Positions 11,228 through 23,827 are shown, numbered from the stretch's first letter. The stretch is 64,000 nt of DNA from Tupaia tana (GCA_026018925.1 JAKSZU010000026.1:20068759-20132758); one strand, 5' to 3'. The notes: generated by a model from the sequence alone, not told the origin. Numbers and translations are program-made.

Positions 11228-11334
11228 CTCCAATGTGTTATTTCAAGTGGAGATTCCAGAATTTGAACCAACCATCAGGCTATGGGGCTTGCCCAGAAAT
11301 ACCAGTTTCATTCATCTTTTAAAATATTTATTTT

Positions 11335-12601
11335 GGGACTAGCAGAAGGCATAATGGTTATGTCACTGGACTCCCACGCAGTTGACGGCGATTCAAATCA
11401 CGGGTCCAGTGGCTTAAATAGCACACCAGGCATGTGTGCGTGCGTGCACAAAATCCTGAGAATGGAAGAGAAGGAATTACAGTTGGTCATCCCCCGAGGG
11501 GTGATTTCTTGCTTTCTGTCTCTCTGGCAAGTGCATGCGCCCGATAGCAAAAAAATCTCTCTGTAAAAAAAAAATATATATAGGGGCCAGCTGGTGGCAT
11601 GGTGGTTAAAAGTGCTGGATTCCCACACGGCTGACCGTGGTTTGAGTCCTGGACCTGGCAGCTTGCTTTCTCATTTTCTCTCTCTCTCCTTCTGTCTCCC
11701 TCTGTCAAAGAGAGAAAAAAAAGAAAGTTAAATAAAAAAATTTAAAAATATGTACACGTACACACATTTATATATAATTTAAGAATTGTTGTATTTAACT
11801 TTATTTATTTATTTTAATTTGGCCAGAGAGGGAGTGAGAGAAAGCATCCCTAACCATATCACCTGCCAACCCATTTTTATTAATTTTTTAAAAATTTTAT
11901 TTCTCGCCTTCTGTCTCTCTGACTCTGTCTTTCTGGTGAGCGTACACGCCCTATAGCAAAAACCTCTTCAAAAAATAAAAAATTTTTATTTACTCATCCA
12001 TTTATTTTGACTGGGGTGGGGCCGGTGGGGGGATAGTGAGAAAGCCAGCCACCAGGTCCAGGACTAGAACCACGGTCAGCCATGTGGGAATGTCTAGTAC
12101 CTTAATCACTATGATGTCTGCTGGTCCCCCATATTTACTCATTCTTTTCTCAGTTCATTTGTTCCAATGAATAAGCGAGACAGAAAGAGAAGAAAGCACC
12201 CCAAAGCCAAATCTACCCCTCACTTCAGAAGCCCCAGAGCAGACACGCAGTGCCTGGCACACTCAGGGAGTCTCTCCAGATACAAATTCATGTAGGTCAG
12301 CCTCACAGAGTGTGGCATGTTACCGCTCTGCCACTGTATGGCCCCCAGATACTTCATTCTTTTTCTTTTTTTAGTTTTCACTATAGGGCATATACATGCA
12401 CTGAAGAGACAAGAGAGGAATCACTTGCCCCCAGGAGGGTGGCTACACCACAATCCCTTCTCCTCCACTCTCTTCTCAAGTTTTGCGCATGTAGGTACAC
12501 ATGCCTGGCATGGTCTTTAAGCTTCCAGGTCTGGGACTCGAACTTCAGAGTTGACAATTTGGGATCCAGTCACCTTAACCTCCATGCCACCTGCTAGTCC
12601 C
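11335..12601. repeat. SINE cluster in U12 intron 10
   Basis: Plus L 11335-11581; plus S 11583-11741; minus S fragment 11780-11873; plus L tail only 11897-11985, apparently inserted in an S copy; minus S 11984-12128; a diverged minus SINE 12129-12346 (low certainty); minus L 12357-12601. The rest of the intron, 12602-13109, shows no recognised repeat. Confidence 0.65.
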
Positions 12602-13109
12602 CAGATACTTAGCTAGTAATTAGAATGAAGGACAGGAGCCATTGTAGCAAGAACAGTCTACCACACAGACTTTATGGGTAAATAATCTAAGTAGAAGCAT
12701 GGCTTGTGCCGATCCTCATTAGCATTTCAAAAATGAATGTTCTTCACTCAGGACAGTACAGGACATGCTGCAAGCAATTATGTTTGGGAATCACTAAGTG
12801 AAAAGTTTCTCTCCCACAGTTTGCAGATATACTACCATGTATATATACAAAGTGAATCCTTAACAGTTTTCAGCATTCCCCACACCTGTTAACATTTTCC
12901 TAAACCAGGAGCTTAACTATGGGCCTCCTATGTGACAAGATACAAAACCAAATTAGCTTTCCAACCCCTCTGGACTGAAACTAATCATTAAAGCTCTCAT
13001 TCAATCTGTCTGTTTAATCTCAAGATACCTGTTTTCCAAAGGTCTATTGTTACTAACTTTTAATAACTTTTGTCATTAAAACTGTAGACACTTTTGTCTT
13101 AAAGGATAC

Positions 13110-13271
13110 CACTCCATCGAAGTCATCACCGCACCAATGCAGGAGTTGTTTTAACCTAGTTTTATATTTACCACCGGACTGACTTTCACCAATAAGGGAA
13201 GAATAGGTTGCAAAAATAACTCCCTTTTTCACACTTCCATTATGTTTAGAGGAAATTTTTCCATATTTAAA
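13110..13271 (-). CDS. SBNO1: SBNO1 coding exon 10
   Basis: 162 bp, 54 codons, phase 0 at both ends. The acceptor CTTTTTAG precedes TTT-AAA-TAT. It encodes [20 protein letters not shown], then [20 protein letters not shown] and [23 protein letters not shown] corresponds to helicase motif Ia/Ib territory. The donor, GTATCCTTT, is of the minor-spliceosome type. Confidence 0.95.
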
Positions 13272-13396
13272 CTAAAAAGAGAAAAGAGAACAATTAAATT
13301 AGTATACCTTTTTGTCTGAAATATTTATCCCACCCAAATCTCTACCTGCTGGCAGGCCTATAACAGGCTTCTCGGAAGTCGAATTACCTCTTTCTT

Positions 13397-15560
13397 TCCT
13401 TTTTTTTTTTTTGGAGAGGTTTTTGCTATAGGATGGTATACGCTCACCAGACAGACAGAGACAGAAAGCAAGAAATCACCCCCCAGGAGGGATGGCCACA
13501 CCGCGAGCCCTTCTCCTCCCGGGATCTTGGGCACGCACACACGCGCGCCAGGCTTGAATTTAAGCCACTGCTTCCGGGACTCAAACTCCAGTCGACTACA
13601 TTACACCAACTGCTGGTCCCCCAATTACCTCTCAAGAAGATACATAAGAATTCTGTACACACATATGCAACTTTGGTTTAAAAAGAAAGAAAGAAATCTA
13701 CTTTTCCAAGTGTCAGAAAAGTCTATCATCAAAGAAAGTTAAAAATCAAATAAACTCCCCTGTAAGAAACTGGTCACATGTACTGTAACAAATACGATGC
13801 TCTTACAGCAGGTGGCATAGTGGCTAAGGAACTGAACTCCCACATGACTGACTGTGGTTCCAGTCCCAGACCTACTTGCTTTCTTACTTTCTCTCTCTCC
13901 GTCAGTCTCTGCTGAGCACACATACCCTATACCAAATTTTGAAAAATAATAGTAATAAATAACATTAAATAATTTTTAGGAGAAAAAAATATTAACAAAA
14001 TAAAAAAGAAAAATTATACCAGGCATGTGTGCATGTGTGCCCAAAAATCCCAGAAGGAGGATGGAGAAAAAGGAATTGAAGCAAGGTCATCCCTGGGGTG
14101 GGGGGGGTGGGGGGTGACTTTTCACATTTCCTTTCTCCCTCTTTTCCTCCCTCCCTCCAGCAAGCATACATGCCCTATGGCAAAAACGTTAAAAAAAAAG
14201 AAAAAAAGTTTTAAGGGATACATAAAAATTTTGAGTAATCATGAATGTCCCTTTATTCAATCACACTGTTCAAAAATCAGAAACAATTCTACATGCCAGT
14301 AACATCCTTTGAGTTTTCAACTGAGTCGCTGAAGACCCAGTTCTTTAACTACAAATCCACTGAGTGATACTCCTTAAAAAACTGCTGAGGAGGGGCCAGC
14401 AGCTGAAGGGGTAGTTAAGGCGCTGGACTCTACGTGGTTGGCCGTGGCAGAGTCCCAGACCTGGCAGCTTCCTTTCTCACTTCCCCCCTCTCCCTCTCTC
14501 TCTGGTCAAATTTAAAATAATGATTTTTTTTTTTTTTTTTTAATGTTGAGGGACCAGCAGATGGTGTAATGGCTACGTCACTGGACTCCCATGTTGCTGA
14601 GCTTGGTTTGAGTCCTGGACACAGTGGCTTAAACTCACGCCGGGCAAGTGTGCATGTGTGCTCAAGATCCCAAGAGGAGAATGGAGGAGAAAGGACTGCG
14701 GCATGGCCATTTCCCCTTGGGGGTGATTTCCCGCTTTCTGTCTCTTCGGCGAGCACATGCATCCTATAGCAAAAACCTCTCCAAAAAAACAAAAGCAAAA
14801 ACAAAAACAAAAACACAACAACAACTGTTGAGCAAGACAACACTGAGACAGCTGAGGATTTGGAAACTCAAAGTACAATATACATCCACTTTTTTTTTTT
14901 TAAACTAGAGTGCACGTGCACTTGCCAGAGACGGAGAAAAGCAAGCACCTCCCATGAGGCATGGTCATGCTACAATCTCTTCTCCATCTCTCCTTCCAGG
15001 ATTTGAGGCATGCACATGTGCCCACAGTATTTCTCAAGCACCAGGTCTGGGACATGAACCGTGCAGTCAGCTATGTGTGATCCAGTTGTCTTAACCACCA
15101 GGCCTAAGGTGCTAGAGCCCCACATGGTTAATCACAGTTTAACTCCTGGACCTGGTGGCTTAAATCTCACATTCAGAGTGTGCATGCATGTCCAGAAATC
15201 CCAAGAGGAGAATGGAGAAGAGATTGTGGCATGGCCATCCCCTCATTGGCCTGATTTCATGCTGTCTCTGAGATGAGCACACGCACCCTATAGCAAAAAT
15301 CTCTCAAAGAGTCAGTAGGGAGGCACTTAAAGGAAACATGTCTATATCTCTTTTCTTCTCCCTTTCTTTTTTTTTTTTTAGGTTTCTGCTTGAACTACTT
15401 GCTGGGGTCTTGTGTGTACATGCCCAAAATCCAAGGAGAGCGAAAGAGAAGCGAAGGGACTGTGGTGCAGCCATCCTTCCACCACCACTGTGGAGATGCT
15501 TTCTCACTTTCTCTCTCCTTTTCTGTCTCTCCAACAAGAATCCCCCCCACCCCCAACAAC
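13397..15560. repeat. SINE cluster in intron 9
   Basis: Minus L 13397-13620; plus S 13806-13985; plus L lacking its head 14015-14212; plus S 14393-14541; plus L 14550-14816 with flanking aatgttgag and actgttgag; minus P 14889-15105; plus L without the start of its head 15106-15309; and a diverged plus L/P tail 15404-15560. Confidence 0.7.
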
Positions 15561-15694
15561 AAAACCAGATACAGAAGACGTGAGAGAACGAGAAAATACA
15601 CTCCGTAACAACAGGGACAAAGCTTATCTTGCTGTCACCATACAACCGCCACCAGGATTGTTTCTGGTACACAGTAACTCACACGCCAACATCG

Positions 15695-15800
15695 GTGACT
15701 AGTACTCACTACATTTTCTGTGGAATAATCCATTTAATCCTTGTAACAACCCTACTAAGTAAAAACTACTGGTATTTTCATCTCACAAATGAGTCAGTAT
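15695..15800 (+). repeat. MIR fragment
   Basis: Reads 'aatccatttaatccttgtaa' and on through 'caaccctactaagta' to 'tcacaaatgagtcag', the well-known 3' half of mammalian-wide interspersed repeats. An old, diverged relic close to exon 9. Confidence 0.6.
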
Positions 15801-15836
15801 TTACTGAATGACCAACTGAATAGAAAGCTTTCATAC

Positions 15837-15927
15837 CTTATTTAACGAATGGACCAAAATGTTTTTTGCTCCAATATCCCTCAAATCTCTTTCAGCATCG
15901 TATTTTAAGTCATTTGAAACACTAAAC
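15837..15927 (-). CDS. SBNO1: SBNO1 coding exon 9
   Basis: 91 bp. The acceptor AATAACAG precedes G-TTT-AGT-GTT, completing the tryptophan codon of exon 8; the donor AAG is followed by GTATGA. It encodes [20 protein letters not shown] then [10 protein letters not shown], matching human. Located between helicase motifs I and Ia. Confidence 0.95.
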
Positions 15928-16015
15928 CTGTTATTAAAAAAAGAAAAACACAAATTAAATGTAATTACCTGATTCTAACAAAACTCAGAAGTAAAGCCAG
16001 GATTAGACACTTAAA

Positions 16016-16110
16016 ATGTATATATACATGAACAACACATACACACAAACATATACACATTATATATACATATTTTCACATTACACACACACATGACTAC
16101 TTACTAACCC
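16016..16110. repeat. AT/CA-rich simple repeat in intron 8
   Basis: Alternating purine-pyrimidine tract (tatatatacat, acatacacaca, acacacacacatg) taking up much of the 248-bp intron 8. The flanks are ordinary intron. Confidence 0.75.
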
Positions 16111-16175
16111 ATTTCCCCCCAGGCTGAAGTAACTGCTCTCCAATAAAAGCTTCCACAGCCAATCTTAATGCTTAC

Positions 16176-16309
16176 CATAATGCCCTCTTTCTACTCAGCA
16201 AGTAATTTTCATAGATAATTCCTGCTATCGTCCTCCCTTTTCCGACACCAGCACCATCACCTATTAAGAAGCCAGCACGGTCTCCATTAGGTAGGAATGT
16301 TTCATGTTG
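16176..16309 (-). CDS. SBNO1: SBNO1 coding exon 8 (Walker A)
   Basis: 134 bp. The acceptor CTTTTTCAG precedes CAA-CAT-GAA and the exon ends TTA-TG before GTAAGC (phase 2). It encodes [20 protein letters not shown], then [20 protein letters not shown] and [15 protein letters not shown] (residues 320-330; catalytic K327) is the Walker A loop (motif I) that binds ATP phosphates, in the form typical of strawberry-notch proteins. All key residues are intact. Confidence 0.96.
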
Positions 16310-16820
16310 CTGAAAAAGAAAAGCTGGTAATTAATCTAATTCTTCAGGTGACCTGGTGATCAGTTTCTCGCACGCTGTGTTGGGAGTACCGAACTTTACG
16401 TAAGTGGTATGCCGTCTGGCTCTCTGCATGGGCAGTTTCTACGTATTTAACTATACATCCCTTCCTGTGCCCTCCCATGCAACAGGTAACCAAAGTTAAC
16501 AACGTGCTGAGGATTCCACCATAGCCCTCGCAACACTCCCATGATCAGATGCAGAATCAACTTTTACACCACTGAGTATGAAATGACTGCTACTCTGGCT
16601 ATTACTTATTTTATAGACATGGAATATGATAGACATTCTTTCAAGATAACTGGGATAACGCTAATTCATGGTGTTTTGAACACTCCTAGTGTGGTAAGAG
16701 AGTTGGCTCAGTCACCTCACTGAAATATCTTCCAGATGGAGATGAGCCATAAGCAGTCATAGATACGCTCTGACCTAACAGTTACATGGCATAGCTCCTA
16801 GTGATAAAACTATTAAAAAG

Positions 16821-17962
16821 GGGGGCTGGCAAGTGGCGTGGTGGTTAAAGCCGCTGGACTCCCAAATGGCCGACCACGGTTCAAGTCTCAGACCTGGTGG
16901 CTTGCTTTCTCACTTCCTCTCTCTGTCTCTCTCTGATCAAACTGGAAAACAATAATGATGATAATAATAAATAAAATTAAATAAAATAATTCTTAAAAAA
17001 ATTCATATACCCTTAAAAAAAAAAAACTATTAAAAAGGGAATATGTATCTTTAATTTTAATACATATGTCCAATAAATTCTTTTTTTTTTTTTTTTTTGA
17101 GAGGTTTTCACTATAGGGCACATGCGCTCGCCAGACAGAGACAGAGAGACAGAAAGCGAGAAATCACCCCCCGGGGGGGATGGTCACGCCGCAATCCCTT
17201 CTTCTCCATTCTCCTCCCGGGATCTTAGGCACGCACGCACACGCGCCTGGCGTGAGTTTTAAGCCACTGGGTCCGGGACACAAACCGCGGTCGACTACGT
17301 GGCAGTCCAGCAACATAGCCATTATGCTAACTGCTGGTTCCCAATTCTAAAAAGGCTAAGACCGTTGTGTTTCCTAATGCAAATACACTTCCCACATCCC
17401 TGCTATGCCCTTATTTTTCTAGCACGTAAAGTTTATCTATGGCTAGCCAGTGGTATGGTGGTTAAGGTGGCTGGATCCCACATGGCTGAGTATGCAGTTC
17501 AAGTCCTGGATCCAGTATTTTGAAGAAAAAAAAAAAAAAAAAAAAAAACCGAGCACATGTGCCCAAAATCCTGAGAGAATGGGGAGAAAGTAACGCAGCA
17601 TGGCCATCTCCCCTGGGGAGTAACGTCTCACCTTCCCCCATCCCTCAGACTCTTGCTGATGAGTACGTGTACCCTACAGCAAACTAAAAAATTATCTCTA
17701 AGAATGATATTTACAGGACTGGTCCAATACCTAGTGCTTAACAGAGCCAGACACCACATGGCTGACCACAGTTGAAATCCTGGCCAGGCAGCCTGAAAAA
17801 CATACCAGGCACCTGTGTGTGCCCCAAATCCCAAGAGGATGGAGAAATGGAGAAAGGACTACGGAATGACCACACCTCACTGAGGAGCGCTTTCTCCTTC
17901 TCTAGCTCGCTCTCTGTCCCTCACATGTGCCCTCTGACAATAAAAATAAATAAATAAAAATA
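16821..17962. repeat. SINE cluster in intron 7
   Basis: Plus S 16821-17025 with flanking aactattaaaaaggg on both sides (about 16807 and 17026); minus L 17081-17342; plus P 17440-17700 carrying an internal A23 run (17525-17547); plus P 17717-17962. The stretch 16310-16820 shows nothing recognised. Confidence 0.8.
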
Positions 17963-18070
17963 AGTCACATAGATTTTCATGTAAAGAAAACTTACCTATG
18001 TATTAAACAACTATATTGCATGGACTAAGACAAACGGTACTGTAGGTGATAAGGAAACATGACCATTTAC

Positions 18071-18231
18071 CTGGGCTGCATATGTAATTGCCTCCAGCTG
18101 CAATGCTGACAGCCAGCCATTGTCGACAGTTTCCTCAGAAATGGATGTTTTGTACCAAACGTCAGGAGGAGTGACACTGGATAAAGAGCTAGTTTCCACT
18201 ACAGCATCTGGGTGACGTAGGCCAATTTTTA
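18071..18231 (-). CDS. SBNO1: SBNO1 coding exon 7
   Basis: 161 bp. The acceptor TTTCATTTAG precedes TA-AAA-ATT (completing Leu begun in exon 6); the donor CAG is followed by GTAAAT. It encodes [20 protein letters not shown], then [20 protein letters not shown] and [13 protein letters not shown]. Human has ETIDNG where this has [17 protein letters not shown] corresponds to the Q-motif region that precedes Walker A. Confidence 0.95.
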
Positions 18232-18333
18232 CTAAATGAAAATTGTAAAACACCTCATTTTAGTTACTCTGCATAGTATTTTAGTTTTATTATAACACAT
18301 TACAATCGTTTTCTAACAAAGACAATGTAAGTA

Positions 18334-19191
18334 GGGCCTGAGGGTGGGGAGGTCAAATGCTGAATCCCACATAGCTAACCAGGGTTCGAGTCCAGGGTAC
18401 AATGCCTTGAAAGTAATGCCAGGTACATATGCATGTGCACCCAAAATCCCGAGAGGAGAAGGGACATGGCCAGCCCTCACAGAATGTAACTGAACGTTCC
18501 TTCTCTCTGGGGAGTGTGCATATCCTATGGCAAAACCTTAAAAAAAAAAAAAAGAAAAAGAAAAAGAAAAGCAGTTCAGGGGCTGGCAGGTGGCATGGTG
18601 GTTAAAGGTGCTGGACTCCCACATGGCCGAATGTGGTTTGAGTCCCGGACCTAGCAGCTTGCTTTCTCACTTACCACCTCTCTCTCTCTCACTGTCCCTA
18701 TCTGGTCAAATTAAAATAAAGTTAAATAAAATAATTCTTTGAAAAAATAAACAAAAGTTCAAGTCCCAGGCCCAGTGACTTAAAAAATCAAATCATATGC
18801 ATGTGTGTCCAAAGTTCCAAGAGGAGAATGGAGAAGGGACTGCTATGTGGCCACCTCCCCTAAGAGGGTCATTTCTCACCCCCCACCCCCCCCTGTTGAA
18901 CACAAGCATCCTACAACAAACTAAAAAAAAAAAAAAAAACAATGTCATTAATCCCAAAGTACTATGTACCTTTGGACAGCAATGGTTTATCAACTATGTA
19001 TGAGTTAGGTAGAGGCTTGATAATTTAAAGATCTGGAAAACTGGGCCCAGGAGGCGGCATGGTGTTTAAGGCACTGGACTCCCATATGTTCAACAATGGT
19101 TCAAGTTCTGTACCTGGTGATTTGCTTTCTCACTTTCTGTCTCTCTCTGGTCAAATTAAAAAATAATAAAAATTAAATTAAATAAATAATT
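18334..19191 (+). repeat. SINE cluster at the 5' side of intron 6
   Basis: Plus P 18334-18570, plus S 18579-18751, plus L/P tail 18754-18940 beginning at the B-box (ttcaagtccc), and plus S 19043-19191. Confidence 0.75.
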
Positions 19192-19474
19192 CATGTTTTC
19201 AGATTGGCTGTTCTCCACACTTTTTTAAAAAAATCTGGAACACTAACAATTTGGTTCACGCCACCAGGTTCTCCACTTGTTACAGAACATAATCCTAGAT
19301 TAAGGAGTCTATTTACTTCAAAGAATCACTCACCTCATTCAGTTAAACAAATCTGCAGTAATTCTACTTGAAAGCTATTTGAAAGGAAACCTTGGCTATG
19401 AAAATAAACAGCAACTAACTCCCTACAATATACAACATGAACAGTTTAAATGAGAGTTGAAAAAAACTTTCCCT

Positions 19475-19660
19475 ATAGAGGGTCAAAAGATAAATACTTG
19501 GGCTTTGCAGACCAGCTAGTCTCCTTTAAACTCTTCACGCTGTTACTGCTGTGTGAATGCAGCCTCAAGTGCTGGATAAAACCAGTGGCCCTGCCTATGT
19601 CTCAATAAACTTTACTGCAAGTGTGGCCTGGATATACTTTGTTGATCTATGGTTAAAAGG
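19475..19660 (+). mobile_element. Old hAT-Charlie-like DNA transposon fragment
   Basis: Matches a familiar non-autonomous hAT repeat of mammals in several blocks in the right order: 'agataaatacttgggctttg', 'cagaccagctagtctc', 'ctgctgtgtgaatgcagcc', 'caataaactttactgcaa'. The exact subfamily is not recalled with certainty. No coding capacity. Its right end is followed directly by an L SINE. Confidence 0.6.
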
Positions 19661-19669
19661 CCATGAATA

Positions 19670-21469
19670 GGGACCAGCAGTTAGTGTAATGGCTATGTCG
19701 CTGAACTCCCACATAGCCGACTGTGGTTCGAGTCCTGGACCTGGTGGCTTAAACTCACGCCAGGAACGCGTGCGTGCGTGCGTGTATGCGTGCGTGCCCA
19801 AGATCCCGAGGAGAAGGGATTGCAGCGTGGCCATCTCCCTGGGGAGTGATTTCTCGCTTTCTATCTCTCTGTCTTTCTAGCGAGCGCACACACCCAATGT
19901 CCAAAGGGGGGAAAAAAAAAAAAAAACTCTCCTGAAAAAAAAAAAAAAGCCACGGATAAATGCTTTGGATACTTTTGTGAAACTTACTGGGAATAAAAAA
20001 AAATACTAAAGTTTCTGATCACAAAACCTAAAACTCATTTTATTATTTTTTTTTTTCCTAAAACTCATTTTAGGTGAGGGAATAGCAGTTAGCGTAATGG
20101 CTATATCGCTGGATTCCCATGTAGTCAACCGTGGTTCGAGTCCTTGACCCGGTGGCTTAAACTCACGCCGGGCGTGTGTGCATGCGTGCCCAAGATCCCG
20201 AGAGGAGAATGGAGAAGGGATTGCGGCGTGGCCATCCCCCCTGGGGGTTGATTTCTCGCTTTATGTCTCTCTGTCTCTGTCTGTCCGGCAAGCACACGCG
20301 CTCTATAGCAAAAACCTCTCAAAAAAAAAAAAAAAAAAAAAAACACAATATTTAGATGACAAAAAAAAAATGTGAGCTCTTAGAATCCCTACATAGATGG
20401 TAAACAGAGAATGTTAATCCAATTTAAATGGAACTCCTGAGCCAACCCTGTAGCATAGCAGTCAAGCCCCGAGCATCAGGAACTGGAGCCCACAAGGCCA
20501 ACTGTGGTTCCTTCCAACCCCAGCCCTAGTGGCCTAAAATAAACAGCCAGCGTGTGTATACTAAAAATCCTGATGGAATAGAGAAAAGGAGGAAAGAGAG
20601 ACTTCAGTGTGACCATATCCCATCCACCCTCCCTCTGCCCCCACACTCATTCTATCGCACATCCAAGACCTGCCAATAAAGAAAAACAAGAGCCAGCTCC
20701 ACGGCCTAGTGATTAAAGGAACCAGATCTCACATGGTCACCTGTGCGACTCAAATCCTGGCCCTAGCTGCTGGAGAAACATGCTCAGCAAATGTGCATGC
20801 ACGCCCATGATCCCAAAATGATGGAGACACTGCCCCATGTGGTGTGCTTTCTCTCTGTCTTCCTGTTTATCTGTGGTGAGCATGTGCCCTTCAGTAAAAT
20901 ACTTTTTAAATGAAAAAAAGAAAAAAGACATAATGGTATTACTTTTTTTAAAGAATTATTTTATTCCACCTGTTATTATTATAATTTGACCAGAGAAAGA
21001 GAGAGAAACGGAAAGCGAGAAAGCAAGCGGCCAGGTCTAGGTCTCAAACCGCGGTTGGACATGTGGGAATCCAGCACCTTTAACCACCATGTCACCTGCC
21101 AGCCCCTGGTATTACTTTTTATAGAGGCTAAGTACATGAATTATTTTCCATTTTACCTGCATATATGGAAAAAGTAAAATATGTATATAAACTCTAAAAA
21201 TTAGGGACCAGCAGTTGGCGTAACGGCTATGTCACTGGATTCCCATGTAGTCAACCACGGTTCGAGTCCTAGACTTGGTGGCTTAAACTCATGCCGGGCG
21301 CGTGTGCGTGCGTGCCCAAGATCCTGAGAGGAGAGTGGAGAAGGGACTGCAGTGTGGCCATCTCCCTGGGGGGGTGATTTCTCCCTTTCTGCCTCTCTGT
21401 CTCTCTCTGTCTTTCTGGCAAGCACATGCGTCCTATAGCAAAAACCTCTCAAAAAAAAAAAAAAAAAAC
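19670..21469. repeat. SINE cluster in intron 6
   Basis: Plus L 19670-19948; plus L 20078-20343 with flanking 'aaaactcattttagg'-type sequence; plus P 20438-20688; plus P 20690-20928; minus S 20942-21106; plus L 21204-21469. Confidence 0.8.
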
Positions 21470-21741
21470 CTTAAAATTAACAATTTTTAATTTCATATAG
21501 TGGCCACTACAAAATAAATTAGGGTTATATACAAAAGACAGAAATGGTAGTAATGAAACCACTCATCTCAAATAGCAATAACTTTGTTTTAAAGATTTCA
21601 GTGTTTTCATGATTGCTTTAGATAAAATATATAAAATATATAAAGCTAAGATATATATTTATATCTGCAATATGGTTTGAAGTTATAATCACTACTCACA
21701 TGAGAAAAAGTAACTTGAAACAAAATAAAACTTGAGCTCCA

Positions 21742-22858
21742 GGGGCCAGCTGGTGGTATGGTGGTTAAGGGCACTGGACTCCCATAGTTCGAGTCCTGGA
21801 CCTGGTCGATTGATTTCTCACTTTCTCTCACTCTCTCTCTCTATCCCTCCCTGGTCAAGTTAAAATAAATAAAGTTAAATAAAATAATTTTTAAAAAACA
21901 AAATAAATAAAACTTGAGCTCTTTCAATCTCTGCTTTAAAAACATTTCTAGCAGGGACCAGCAGACAGCTGGTTATGTTGCTAGACTCCCACGTAGTCAA
22001 CCATGATTCAAGTCCCTGACCTGGTGACTTAAAATTCACACCAGGTACATGTGCTTATGTGTCCAAAATCCAGAGAGGAGAGTGGAAGAGAAGGGATTGT
22101 CACACAGCAATCCCTCTGAGGGGGTGATTTCTTACTTTCCATCTCTCTGTCTGTCTCTGTCTCTCTGGGAAGCATATGAGCCCTATAGCAAAAATCTCAC
22201 TTATAAAAGAAATAGGGGGGGGAACCAGCAGTTAGTGTAATGGCTATGTCGCTGGACTCCCACGTAGTCGACCGCGGTTAGCGTCCCGGACCCGGTGGCT
22301 TAGAACTCACACCGGGCATGTGTGCGTGCGTCCCAAGATCCCGAGAGGAGAGTGGAGGAGAAGGGATTGCGGCGTGACCATCCCCCCGGGGGGTGATTTC
22401 CCGCTTTCTATCTCTATGTCCCTCTCTGTCTGTCTGGCGAGCGCACGTGCCCTATAGCGAAAACCTCTCAAAAAAAAAAAAAAAAAAACTAACGCTGGGC
22501 ACGTGTGCATGTGTGCCCAAGATCCCGAGAGGAGAATGGAGGAGAAGGGATTGCGGCGTGGCCAACCCCTTGGGGGGTGATTTCTCGCTTTCTGTCTCTA
22601 TGTCTCTGTCTGGCGAGTGCACGCGCCCTATAGCGAAAACCTCTCCAAAAAATAAATAAATAAGCAATAAGGGGACCAGAAGGTGGCATGGTGGTTAAGA
22701 TGCGACACACTCCCACAGGGCTGACCATGGTTCGAGTCCCGGACCTGGTGGCTTGCTTTCTCACTTTACCTTTTTCTGTCTCTCTCTCTTTCTGGTTAAG
22801 CTAAAAATAAATGAATAAATACCATTAGATAAATAAATTTTTAAATTAAAAAAAAAAA
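21742..22858 (+). repeat. SINE cluster in intron 6, including an L followed by a headless L
   Basis: Plus S 21742-21898 with flanking aataaaacttgagctc on both sides (about 21725 and 21905); plus L 21954-22218; plus L 22219-22488; a headless second L body 22489-22660 that starts right after the A-tail at 'ctaacgctgggcacg'; plus S 22671-22858. Confidence 0.8.
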
Positions 22859-22950
22859 TGATTTCCAGCAAAAACAATTTCTCTAAAAAATAAAGCTAAA
22901 AAAACCTCACAGTAACAGTTTCACATACATATTTTTAAAAGACATTACAT

Positions 22951-23202
22951 GGGACCAGCAGATGGTGTAATGGTTGTGTTACTAGACTCCTAGGTAGTCG
23001 AAAGTGGTTCAATGCCCAAACCTAGTGGCTTAAACTTCATGCCAGGCACATGTGTGAACATGCCCAAAATCCTAAGAGAAGAATGGAGGATTGCTGTGTG
23101 GCCCTCCACCCTGAGGGATTCTTTCTTTCTTTCTTTTTTTGTTAAAGAATTCTTCTATATTTATTTATTTTAATTTGACCAGAGAGACGGGCAGAGAGGA
23201 GT

Positions 23203-23247
<45 letters not shown>

Positions 23248-23670
23248 CTAGGTCCTGAACTTGAACCACAGTCAGACATGTGGAAATCCAGCGCCCTTAA
23301 CCCCCATGCCACCTGCTGGCTCCCCTGAGAGGCAACTTCTCACTTTCTGTCTCTCCAGAGCGCGCACATGCCCTATAGCAACACTCCCTCTTAAAAAAAG
23401 AAAAGAAAAAAAAAACACATTACAGGGACCGGCAGATGGTATAATGGTTATGTCACTGTACTCCCACATAGTCAACCACCAAGTCCTGAGCCCAGTGGCT
23501 TAAAACTCACTTTGGGCAGGTGTGCGTACATGCCCAAAACCCAAGAGGAGAATGAAGGAGAAGGAAGAGACTGTGGTGTGGTCATTCCCCGAGGGGTGAT
23601 TTCTTGCTTTCTGTCTCTACCTCTCCAGCGAGCACACACGCCCCATAGCAATAATCTCTCAAAAAAGCAA
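22951..23670. repeat. L SINE split by an S SINE, then a second L
   Basis: Plus L 22951-23138 and 23327-23410, interrupted by minus S 23139-23326, which contains a (GA)n microsatellite (about 23205-23241). Flanking acattaca occurs at 22942 and about 23417. A further plus L 23425-23670 follows directly after the second acattaca. Confidence 0.8.
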
Positions 23671-23827
23671 AACTAAGCGCACTATGGTTTAAAACGTATT
23701 ACAATAGCTTGACTTGCCAACCCCTCAGGCACCCAACACTGATAGCTCCTAACGTACTAGTGTATGTGAGGGAGTTATTAAAGTCAAGAGGAAGTCTTTA
23801 TTATTTTGACAAATCCAAAACACATAC

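Larger units (their letters stand above)
9987..13109 (-). other. SBNO1: U12-type (minor spliceosome) intron 10 of SBNO1
   Basis: The donor reads GTATCCTTT (complement of 13101-13109), a perfect match to the U12 consensus RTATCCTTT and a poor U2 donor. Near the acceptor, TCCTTAAT (complement of 10000-10007) matches the U12 branch-site consensus TCCTTRAY, with its adenosine about 14 nt before the AG, in the normal 10-20 nt range. There is no long pyrimidine tract, as expected. The intron splits the helicase core between DFDGV and IVFDECH in phase 0. It belongs to the GT-AG class of U12 introns. Confidence 0.88.

Noticed and set aside
23205-23241. (GA)n tract as an independent regulatory GAGA element
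   Set aside because: It lies inside a minus-strand S SINE where the family has a gagagag stretch, so expansion of the SINE explains it.
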